DNA of 19,736 nt from an uncultured Pseudomonadota bacterium (lineage in GTDB: Bacteria > Pseudomonadota > Gammaproteobacteria > Burkholderiales > Rhodocyclaceae), in contig CAJAHZ010000431.1 of NCBI GenBank assembly GCA_903939665.1, positions 1-19,736 on the forward strand, written 5' to 3'. The position numbers and the translations under genes were made by a program. Shown one piece after another: positions 1-5,972 of this stretch. The first letter of the stretch is position 1. Every line of letters starts with the position of its first letter. The notes under the pieces were generated by a model, which saw only the letters and a list, made by a program, of their open reading frames with translations, searched no databases and was not told the origin of the DNA.

Positions 1-431
1 ATTTGGTGTAGGACAGTGCGGACGTGGCGCTATCCTCGACCAACAGCACGCGTCCACCAATGTTGAGCGCTTTGCCGGAGATGAAGTGTTCGACGAACTT
101 GTCGAGCTCTGCGATCTGGTGCTTCGCAAAGCACTCGGTAATGCCGGCGCGTAAGGCCTGGGCAATGGTTTTCTTGTTGTAGGTCGAGGTGAACATCAGC
201 ACCGGCTGGCTGCCGAGCAGTTTGCGTTTTCGCGCCGTGGTGACAAGGTCGACGCCGTTCATGTCACCAAGCTCGAAGGCCAGGCATAGCAGGTCGACTT
301 CTTCCTTTGCCAATAGGGCCAGTGCTTCGTCGCCTGTCTTCACGATGATCGGCTCGATGCCATGTTTCTGGAACATGGTGTCGAGCAGAAGTGTTACCAG
401 GCGAGAAGGTTCAACGATCAGGACTTTCATG
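1..431 (-). CDS. Tandem-receiver response regulator, N-terminal part (cut by window edge)
   Basis: The frame opens with ATG at 431 and runs off the left edge after 143 codons. Residues 1-120 form a CheY-like receiver beginning MKVLIVEPSR. A second receiver begins near residue 126 (GGRVLLVEDSATSALS). In the first receiver the usual acidic pair is E7-P8, and the phosphoacceptor position after DLLCL is Ala (A51, in AFELGDMNG). The conserved Thr (T81) and Lys (K103, FAKHQ) are kept. The first domain therefore looks like a pseudo-receiver that cannot be phosphorylated at the normal site, while the second keeps E132-D133. What follows the second receiver, such as an output domain, lies outside the window. 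The gene lies 78 bases downstream of the PPK2 gene on the same strand. No strong ribosome binding site is visible. Receiver family assignment is confident; the regulated process is unknown. Confidence 0.85.
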
Positions 432-509
432 GCGTTCGATCTCGTTCAATGACGTGTGCATGGAAGTCGGGTTGTTGGCCATCAACCGGAAAATCCGGAT
501 AGCCGGTGG

Positions 510-1715
510 TTATAGAATCGGCCCCTGCGCATGTTCACCGCGTTCATAAACCACGTGCGCACGGCCAACCAGCAGCGGGTCGAGCTGGCTGATCCGCTCG
601 GTGTCCTTGCCCGTGTAGGGCAGCTTGTGCAGTACGTAGCGCATGGCGTTCAGGCGCGCGCGCTTCTTACAGTCGGACTTGATCACCGTCCACGGTGCGT
701 CGGCCGTATCGGTATGGAAGAACATCGCCTCCTTGGCCTTGGTGTAGTCCTCCCACTTGTCGAGCGAGGCGAGGTCGATCGGTGAGAGCTTCCATTGCTT
801 GAGCGGGTGCACCTCGCGCTCCTTGAAGCGGCGGCGCTGCTCCTTGCGGCTCACCGAGAACCAGAATTTGATGAGATGGATGCCGCTGCGTACCAGCGTG
901 CGTTCGAACTCCGGTGTTTGACGCATGAATTCTGCGTATTCATCGGCGGTGCAAAAGCCCATGACGCGCTCAACGCCGGCACGGTTGTACCAGGAGCGGT
1001 CGAACAGCGCGATTTCGCCGGCGGTCGGCAGGTGCTGGACGTAGCGCTGAAAGTACCACTGGCCGCGCTCTTGATCGCTCGGTTTTTCCAATGCCACCAC
1101 GCGCGCGCCGCGCGGGTTGAGGTGCTCCATCAGGCGCTTGATCGTACCCCCTTTGCCGGCGGCATCGCGCCCCTCAAAAATGATCACCACGCGCTGCCCG
1201 GTTTCTTTTACCCACGCCTGCAGTTTGAGCAGTTCGACCTGCAGCCGATATTTCTGCCGCTCGTAGTTCTTGCGCGACATCAGGTTGCGATACGGGTAGC
1301 CGCCCTCGCGCCAGTCGCCGGCGAGTTGATCGTCCGGGCTGGCCGGCAGACGTGTCGCAGACGTTTCATCCTTGCTCAGCAGTGCTTCGCGCAGCGCCGC
1401 AGCATCTTCAGGCGAGGCGCCGGTCATGATCGCTTCGAGCGCTTTGGCCAGAGAAATATTGTCGCCTTTGGCGGCCAGCTTGAGGACATCCTTGACCGCG
1501 TTTTTCTTCGCTTCCAGCGCGGCATCCACCGCTTCTGAAACGGCGTGCGACTCGATGCCGTGCTGCGTGCGTGACGGTGCCGTGTCGCCGGCAGCGGTCT
1601 TACGCGGGCTGCGTGCTCTCGCCGGTTTTTCGGTCGATGCGGCGGGTGTTGCTGCCTGCGTGCGGGCTGCTGCGCTGCGGCGCGGGGCGCTGGGTGGGGG
1701 CGTTTTCTTGTCCAA
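510..1715 (-). CDS. ppk2: Polyphosphate kinase 2 (PPK2 class I)
   Basis: PPK2 enzymes transfer phosphate between polyphosphate and nucleoside diphosphates, mainly making GTP or ATP from polyphosphate in the cytoplasm. The Walker A motif FEGRDAAGKGGTIKR is at about residues 180-194. The Walker B/lid segment LFDRSWYNRAGVERVMGF is at about 237-254, followed by the class I core (KFWFSVSRKEQ, HPLKQWKLSPIDL). The first ~130 residues are a Pro/Ala/Arg-rich, low-complexity tail and a linker, longer than in single-domain PPK2s. The open frame extends to ATG at 1766, but I prefer TTG at 1715 (protein begins LDKKTPPPS). GGAG lies 8 bases before the TTG. The 17 upstream codons include several unusual for this genome (ACA, AGA, TCA, GGA). 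A TATGAT -10-like hexamer overlaps the upstream ATGs. The enzyme is predicted to be 401 aa from the TTG (418 from the ATG). Family call is very firm; direction (NTP synthesis or polyphosphate formation) is not readable from sequence. Confidence 0.93.
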   Translation of the reverse strand: MDKKTPPPSAPRRSAAARTQAATPAASTEKPARARSPRKTAAGDTAPSRTQHGIESHAVSEAVDAALEAKKNAVKDVLKLAAKGDNISLAKALEAIMTGASPEDAAALREALLSKDETSATRLPASPDDQLAGDWREGGYPYRNLMSRKNYERQKYRLQVELLKLQAWVKETGQRVVIIFEGRDAAGKGGTIKRLMEHLNPRGARVVALEKPSDQERGQWYFQRYVQHLPTAGEIALFDRSWYNRAGVERVMGFCTADEYAEFMRQTPEFERTLVRSGIHLIKFWFSVSRKEQRRRFKEREVHPLKQWKLSPIDLASLDKWEDYTKAKEAMFFHTDTADAPWTVIKSDCKKRARLNAMRYVLHKLPYTGKDTERISQLDPLLVGRAHVVYERGEHAQGPIL

Positions 1716-1761
1716 CAGAAATTCTCCGGATGATCTTGTCTGCGACTGACGATAGAGCACC

Positions 1762-1767
1762 ATCATA
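1762..1767 (-). promoter_or_regulatory. Possible -10 hexamer (TATGAT) for ppk2
   Basis: On the minus strand TATGAT matches the sigma70 -10 consensus at five of six positions. It sits about 47 bases before the TTG start at 1715, so a transcript would begin near 1755 with a leader of about 40 bases. No convincing -35 element is seen at 16-18 bases. If real, it would make the upstream ATG codons untranscribed and support the TTG start. Confidence 0.3.
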
Positions 1768-1803
1768 GCGCCGATATATCACGCAAGCCAGCCCGTTGCC
1801 GGC

Positions 1804-2335
1804 TCAGTGCAGCGCTGTGGCGGGCGGTGTCTTGTCGCTTGCCGGCGCGTCGCCGGTGACCACCACCCGGTCGCGACCGGCTGCTTTTGCGCGGTACAGG
1901 GCGTCATCCGCCGCTTTCATCAGCGTTGCCGGCACACTGCCGTTCTCCGGGAGGGTTGCGATACCGAAAGACTGCGTGATCGGGCGCAGGGGCTGCTGAT
2001 GAAGCGATTCGCGCAAACGAAAGTTGATCAGTGCGGGCACCACGTTTTCGATACAAGCAATTGTTTCTTCGCTTAGAACCAGTCTCTTGTCGTGCGCAAC
2101 GCTGATTCCTTCAATGTTCTGCAGGTAGAACGGCACGACGGGCGTGTCGCGTTCGATCAGCGGGATGCAGGCGTAACCCGAATTCTTGTCGCAACGGGTG
2201 TGTGCGCAGCAGGCTTCGGGTTGTTCGGACGTGACCAGATGCGGCTGGCCACGCCGAGAATTTCTGGAGCGAGATGTATGATGGCGCTGGCCAGTTCCTC
2301 GACCGAGCGCGCCTCTTGCAGGGGCTACACGTGAA
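1804..2335 (-). pseudogene. Decayed GAF-GGDEF diguanylate cyclase remnant
   Basis: Pieces of a GAF-GGDEF protein are present in order but not in one frame. Near 2335-2260, one minus frame encodes LQEARSVEELASAIIHLAPEILG, which resembles the start of the GAF domain in such cyclases; a TAG at 2327 interrupts that frame just upstream. The sequence then switches to another frame with RRGQPHLVTSEQPEACCAH and GYACIPLIERDTPVVPFYL, the GAF C-terminal half. The middle of the GAF domain is missing at the join. After the helix LINFRLRESLHQQ the sequence jumps straight to SFGIATLPENG and ADDALYRAKAAGRDRV, the last third of a GGDEF domain. The DxLTGLxNR and GGDEF active-site region is absent, so it cannot make c-di-GMP. 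The C-terminal frame ends at the TGA at 1804-1806. The open frame can be extended upstream to 2679 opposite lexA, but that part has no family likeness and is coincidental. Whether a short product is still made is unknown. Confidence 0.75.
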
Positions 2336-2470
2336 TTTCCAACAGACGCAGGGTGTGAATGAATTGCGAGGTTCATGATTGGCCGCGTTAAGCTGTTTTT
2401 CTTTCTGCGCGAGCCAATGCTGCGGTTTCGTGTATTTACTGATCGTTTTTGCTTGCTTTTCGACGGCGAA

Positions 2471-2486
2471 CTGTATGAAAATACAG
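2471..2486 (+). promoter_or_regulatory. LexA (SOS) box upstream of lexA
   Basis: CTGTATGAAAATACAG is a perfect CTGT-N8-ACAG LexA operator. The palindrome extends one base each way (ACTGTA...TACAGT, 2470-2487). It ends 23 bases before the lexA ATG at 2510. TTGCTT hexamers at 2449 and 2453 and the A/T-rich core of the box (TATGAA at 2474) suggest that the promoter -10 region overlaps the operator, so LexA would occlude RNA polymerase. This is autoregulation of lexA and, by read-through, control of imuA and imuB. The operator match is certain; promoter placement is inferred. Confidence 0.92.
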
Positions 2487-2509
2487 TATCAAAACCGAAG
2501 GCGACGATC

Positions 2510-3112
2510 ATGATCAAGCTCACTCCGCGGCAACAGGAAATCCTCGAATTCATCCGCAGCACGCTGGAGGCGCTTGGCGCGCCGCCGACACGGGCGGAGA
2601 TCGCCCATGCTTTCGGTTTTGCGTCGCACAACGCCGCCGAAGAACACCTCCGGGCGCTGGCCAAAAAAGGCATCATCATTCTTGAGCCGGGCTCGGCACG
2701 CGGTATCCGGCTTGTCGAACAGCTTGGCTTGCCGTTGATCGGCAGCGTGGCTGCCGGTAGCCCAATCCTTGCGGTTGAAAACGTGCAGCGCCGCTATGCG
2801 CTCGATGCTGGCCTGTTCAGCCCGCGTGCCGACTATCTGCTGCGCGTGCGTGGCCTGTCGATGATCAATGCCGGTATTTTTGACGGTGACTTGCTCGCAG
2901 TGCACCGCAGCAGCGAAGCGCGCAACGGCCAGATCGTCGTTGCCCGGCTGGATGAAGAAGTGACGGTCAAGCGCTTTCGCCAGCACGGCGCCATCGTCGA
3001 GTTGATCGCCGAAAACCCGGATTTCGATCCGATCATCGTTGATACGCGCAACGTGCCGCTGGTCATCGAAGGTCTTGCTGTCGGGCTGATTCGCGGCAGC
3101 GAGTCAATGTAA
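2510..3112 (+). CDS. lexA: LexA repressor / S24 autopeptidase
   Basis: LexA represses SOS genes and cleaves itself when bound to RecA filaments. The 200-aa product matches the usual length (E. coli 202). Residues 1-68 form the winged helix DNA-binding domain (MIKLTPRQQEILEFI, PPTRAEIAHAFGF). The self-cleavage site is A82-G83 (VAAGSP), with catalytic S117 (RGLSMINAGIFDGD) and K154 (VTVKRFR). All three are offset by exactly two residues from E. coli A84-G85, S119 and K156. The frame is open back to 2375, but the family start is ATG at 2510, downstream of the SOS box. The protein opens the mutasome cassette: imuA starts 26 bases after its stop. This may be the genome's only LexA or a second, cassette-linked copy; the window cannot tell. 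Confidence 0.97.
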   Translation: MIKLTPRQQEILEFIRSTLEALGAPPTRAEIAHAFGFASHNAAEEHLRALAKKGIIILEPGSARGIRLVEQLGLPLIGSVAAGSPILAVENVQRRYALDAGLFSPRADYLLRVRGLSMINAGIFDGDLLAVHRSSEARNGQIVVARLDEEVTVKRFRQHGAIVELIAENPDFDPIIVDTRNVPLVIEGLAVGLIRGSESM

Positions 3113-3138
3113 GCCTGATGTGATCACTGGTCTTTGCC

Positions 3139-3864
3139 ATGTCTTCCCCGCAAGCCCTCACGCAAATCCTCGAGCGCCCCGATGTCTGGCGTGGTGACGC
3201 GCTGGCCTGTGCGCCGTTGCCCGGCGTGCCTACCGGCTTTGCCGGGCTGGATGCCGAGTTGCCCGGCGGTGGCTGGCCGCGTGGCGGCCTGATCGAGCTT
3301 TTGCCGGCGCGTACCGGCGTTGGCGAATTGGCGCTGCTTTTGCCGGCCCTGGCCCGCATCTCGAGTGACGAACTCGCCTGGCTGGTCTGCGTCGCGCCGC
3401 CGTATTCGCTTTACGCACCGGCACTGGAAGCGGGAGGGGTCGCGCTGGCGCGTCTGCTGGTCGCCAGTGCACCCGGTCGGGATGCTGCTTGGGCCTGCGA
3501 ACGTGCGCTCGGTGCCGATGGCGTTGGCGCCGTGCTGGCCTGGCTACCCGAGGCCAGTGTTACCGCATTGCGCCGCCTGCAACTGGCTGCCGAAGCCAGC
3601 CGCACGCTGCTTTTTGTCTTTCGTCCGGTGAGTTGCGCTGGCCAGTCCTCGCCGGCGCCCTTGCGTCTGGCGCTTGAAGGCGAGGGCGAACGCCTGATCG
3701 TTCGTCTGCTAAAGCGCCGTGGCGGGGCGCGGTCGGCGCCTCTCCCCATTGCCATTCATCGTCCTTTTCATTCTTCTCGCCCTCTCGGTCTGCGTCATGC
3801 TCTGGCTAGCCCTGCATCTGCCGCGCCTGCCGCTCGAAGCTTTTCCTCGCCGGCCACCGCCTAG
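3139..3864 (+). CDS. imuA: ImuA, RecA-like mutasome accessory protein
   Basis: ImuA (also annotated SulA-like or RecA-like translesion synthesis protein) is a partner of ImuB and DnaE2 in SOS mutagenesis. The 241-aa product has the family N-terminus: a segment with VPTGFAGLDAELPGGGWPRGGLIELL-type spacing at residues 30-55. A degenerate P-loop (LPARTGVGELALLLPAL, about 55-71) stands in place of GxxxxGKT, as is usual in this family. A typical C-terminal strand-rich portion (RLALEGEGERLIVRLLKRRGG) precedes a low-complexity Pro/Ala/Ser tail. Its last 68 bases overlap the start of imuB in another frame, indicating tight coupling. No clear Shine-Dalgarno sequence precedes ATG 3139; translation may depend on lexA termination 26 bases upstream. 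Assignment rests on the motifs plus the lexA/imuB neighbours. Confidence 0.9.
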   Translation: MSSPQALTQILERPDVWRGDALACAPLPGVPTGFAGLDAELPGGGWPRGGLIELLPARTGVGELALLLPALARISSDELAWLVCVAPPYSLYAPALEAGGVALARLLVASAPGRDAAWACERALGADGVGAVLAWLPEASVTALRRLQLAAEASRTLLFVFRPVSCAGQSSPAPLRLALEGEGERLIVRLLKRRGGARSAPLPIAIHRPFHSSRPLGLRHALASPASAAPAARSFSSPATA

Positions 3865-5284
3865 CGCCATTGTCAGCCGTGAGCGCATCGTCGTTGCCGA
3901 CGATGCGGCGGTGTCGGCTGGCGTGTCACCCGGCATGCGACTGGCCGGCGCCTGGGCGCTGCTGCCCGGCCTGCACGTGCAGGAGCGCGATGGCGAACGT
4001 GAACAGGCGGCGCTCAAGCGCCTCGCTTGCTGGGCCGGCAGCTTTACTTCTGAAATTTGCCTGGAGCAGCCACAGACGCTGCTGCTTGAAGTCGCCGGAT
4101 CTCTGCGACTGTTCGGCGGTGCGCCTATCTTGTTTGAGCGTGTTGTTCAAGGCTGCGGCGAACAAGGCTTTACCGCGCAGGCTGCGCTGGCACCCACACC
4201 GCTTGCCGCGCAGTGGCTGGCGTTGGCCGGTGACCATGCGCCCTGTCTTGATCTGGCCGACCTGCCGCAGCGCCTTGGCGCATTGCCCCTCGCGGTGCTT
4301 AATCTCTCCGCGCAGAACCACTCCCGGCTCGCGGGCTTTGGCGCCCGTTTGCTCGGTGATGTGTTGCGCCTGCCGCGTGCCGGTCTGGCGCGCCGCCTGG
4401 GTGCCGCTTTTGCCACCGATCTGGGGCGCGCGCTCGGCGAGTTGCCTGATCCGCGGGCGCGCTTTGTTTTTCCCGAGCGTTTTGCCGAGCGACTGGAACT
4501 GCCGGCGCGCGTTGAAAATGCACTGGCGCTGGGTTTTGCCGGGCGTCGTCTGGTCGGCGTGCTGTGCGGCTGGCTTGCCGCACGCAGCGGTGGCGTCAGC
4601 GAATGCCGTTTCGAGTTCGAGCACGAGCGTGCTACCCGGCAGCAACCGACAAGCCTGCTGACGCTCAGCTTTACCGGTGCCACGCGCAACGCCGAGCGCA
4701 TCGGTCGCGTGCTCATTGAGCGTTTGCAGCGTCTTGAATTGCCGGCCGCCGTTGAAGTGCTCACGTTGCGTGCCGAGGCACCCGAGCCGCTGCCCGGTCG
4801 TACGGGCGGGCTGTTCGCCGGGCATGGAGGTGGTGAACAGGGCGCGGCGGCAGATGATTCAATTGCCGTACTGGTCGAGCGACTGCAGGCGCGCCTCGGC
4901 GCTGATCGCGTGCATGGTCTGGCTGTTGTCGCAGAGCATCGCCCGGAAAATGCCTCGCGGTCGGTCGTGCCTACCCTGCTGGCGAGCCGCAAACCCTCAT
5001 ACAAAGGCCATAGCAGCGCGCTGCACGCCAACGCGCCACGCCCCCTATGGCTTCTATTGCGACCGCAGGCACTGAGCGAGCTTGGCGGTCGTCCGCAGCG
5101 AGGCGGGCCGCTGCAGTTGCTGGCTGGCCCGGAACGTATCGAGAGTGGTTGGTGGGACGCGGGCGAGGCCGGTGCGGTCGGTGATGTGCGTCGTGATTAT
5201 TTTATTGGCATGTCGCAGCGCAGCGAATGGCTCTGGATATACCGTAGCGAGGCGGGGTGGTTTTTGCATGGGTTTTTTTCATGA
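3797..5284 (+). CDS. imuB: ImuB, catalytically inactive Y-family polymerase homologue
   Basis: ImuB is a Y-family-like protein that links ImuA, DnaE2 and the beta clamp during damage-induced mutagenesis. The 495-aa product starts MLWLALHLPRLPLEAF, the typical family start. The positions of the first catalytic Asp motif of true Y-family polymerases hold hydrophobic residues. The second acidic motif is replaced by LLLEVAGSLRLFGG. A helix-hairpin-like region (LNLSAQNHSRLAGFGARLLGDVLRLPRAGL) follows. The C-terminus has HRPENA and the conserved PLQLLAGPERIESGWWD ... RRDYF block. The segment R335-TGGLF-340 lies where ImuBs usually carry a QxxxLF-like clamp-binding motif, but the Gln is Arg. The frame is open upstream to a GTG at 3719; that extension lies inside imuA and has no family match, so ATG 3797 was chosen. 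Confidence 0.93.
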   Translation: MLWLALHLPRLPLEAFPRRPPPSAIVSRERIVVADDAAVSAGVSPGMRLAGAWALLPGLHVQERDGEREQAALKRLACWAGSFTSEICLEQPQTLLLEVAGSLRLFGGAPILFERVVQGCGEQGFTAQAALAPTPLAAQWLALAGDHAPCLDLADLPQRLGALPLAVLNLSAQNHSRLAGFGARLLGDVLRLPRAGLARRLGAAFATDLGRALGELPDPRARFVFPERFAERLELPARVENALALGFAGRRLVGVLCGWLAARSGGVSECRFEFEHERATRQQPTSLLTLSFTGATRNAERIGRVLIERLQRLELPAAVEVLTLRAEAPEPLPGRTGGLFAGHGGGEQGAAADDSIAVLVERLQARLGADRVHGLAVVAEHRPENASRSVVPTLLASRKPSYKGHSSALHANAPRPLWLLLRPQALSELGGRPQRGGPLQLLAGPERIESGWWDAGEAGAVGDVRRDYFIGMSQRSEWLWIYRSEAGWFLHGFFS

Positions 5285-5373
5285 TTTTCGTGTACTTTTT
5301 CTGGTCTTTTTGGTCACGCCTTCCTACACTTTACTAATAATAAAAAATCAGCCACCAAAAAAGGAGACATTAC

Positions 5374-5862
5374 ATGGAACTAATGCATGCCGGTTTGTTG
5401 CCGGAATCCTTGGTGATCGACTTGCCCGAAGTCGATGTGCAGCATGAAGAGATTTTCATCCGCATCGAGTCGCTTAAAACCGCTTGTTTTGACATTGACT
5501 ATGATCCGATTGGTGATTTTGAGAGCTTGCTGAGTTTTTTTGTATACCACTTCGCCACCGAAGAGCGGATCGCGCAGGAGAGCGACCTGGAGTTCTCCGA
5601 ACACATCAAGACGCATCGCAAAGGTTTGCGCGTGCTCAATAAAGCGCTTGACGACGTACGTAGTGGCTTACGCGATGCTTACTCCTTGCTGCGCTATATC
5701 GAACTCTGGTTTGAGCGCCACATCAACGAGCAAGATAAAGCTTTTTCCGCCAGTCTGCAGTCTCCCCGGCATTGTCGTGCTTTTCCCGCACAAGCCAACA
5801 CCAGCTTTCAGGACCTGCAGGTCGGGCTGGCGGCTTTTTGCGACAGCCGCTATTCCGCGTAA
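5374..5862 (+). CDS. Bacteriohemerythrin-like diiron protein
   Basis: Hemerythrin domains bind O2 (or other small ligands) at a non-haem diiron centre; bacterial single-domain forms act in O2 storage, delivery, sensing or NO/iron handling. All seven ligands are present with correct spacing in this 162-aa protein: H24 (DVQHEEIF), H59 and E63 (HFATEE), H77 and H81 (HIKTH), H116 and D121 (HINEQD). The fold ends near residue 125. The last ~35 residues form an extra tail of no known family. AAGGAG lies 8-9 bases before ATG 5374, the best ribosome binding site in this part of the window. There is no signal peptide, so it should be cytoplasmic. The gene sits between imuB and dnaE2, an unusual place, and its 89-base leader (5285-5373) is markedly AT-rich against its neighbours. 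I see no firm promoter hexamers in that leader. Family call is firm; role here is unknown. Confidence 0.92.
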   Translation: MELMHAGLLPESLVIDLPEVDVQHEEIFIRIESLKTACFDIDYDPIGDFESLLSFFVYHFATEERIAQESDLEFSEHIKTHRKGLRVLNKALDDVRSGLRDAYSLLRYIELWFERHINEQDKAFSASLQSPRHCRAFPAQANTSFQDLQVGLAAFCDSRYSA

Positions 5863-5871
5863 AGCTTCACT

Positions 5872-5908
5872 CCAGCCGCTGATTCGCTGCCACAGAAGCA
5901 ACGGCTGG
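5872..5908 (+). repeat. Inverted repeat after the hemerythrin gene, possible weak terminator
   Basis: CCAGCCG (5872-5878) pairs with CGGCTGG (5902-5908), a 7-bp GC-rich stem with a 23-base loop, starting 9 bases after the hemerythrin stop. There is no T-run after it, so it is not a textbook intrinsic terminator. It could be a transcript-end structure separating hemerythrin from dnaE2. Confidence 0.3.
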
Positions 5909-5940
5909 CATTGAGGCTTGCTGTATAGCGGCTTCTGGCG

Positions 5941-5970
5941 CAGCATACTGTATCAATGTACAGTATGCTG
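5941..5970 (+). promoter_or_regulatory. LexA (SOS) operator of dnaE2 within a 30-bp perfect-arm palindrome
   Basis: CTGTATCAATGTACAG (5948-5963) is a perfect CTGT-N8-ACAG LexA box. It is embedded in a longer inverted repeat with perfect 12-base arms, CAGCATACTGTA (5941-5952) and TACAGTATGCTG (5959-5970), around the 6-base centre TCAATG. The element ends 2 bases before the dnaE2 ATG. Together with the lexA box it shows that the cassette has two LexA-controlled promoters. No clear -35/-10 pair could be placed; CATACT at 5944 is a possible -10 inside the operator. Confidence 0.93.
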
Positions 5971-5972
5971 CC

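Noticed and set aside
795..1538. Open frame of 247 codons on the plus strand opposite ppk2
   Set aside because: Lies within the PPK2 domain on the other strand and shows no recognisable protein motif.
2375..2509. Upstream extension of LexA in the same frame
   Set aside because: It would place the SOS box inside the coding region and add 45 residues absent from LexA; ATG 2510 fits the family.
2380..2679. N-terminal part of the minus-strand frame continuing from the GGDEF remnant across lexA
   Set aside because: It overlaps the lexA start antisense and resembles no GAF or sensor domain; only the part below about 2335 shows family likeness.
3120..3127. GTGATCAC palindrome before imuA, also present at 9127-9134 before scpB
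   Set aside because: Eight bases only, no wider symmetry or shared flanks; two copies in 20 kb can be chance.
3719..3796. N-terminal extension of ImuB with a hydrophobic, membrane-like stretch starting at GTG
   Set aside because: The segment is encoded inside imuA, and the known ImuB start MLWLALHLP is at 3797; the apparent membrane helix is a frame artefact.
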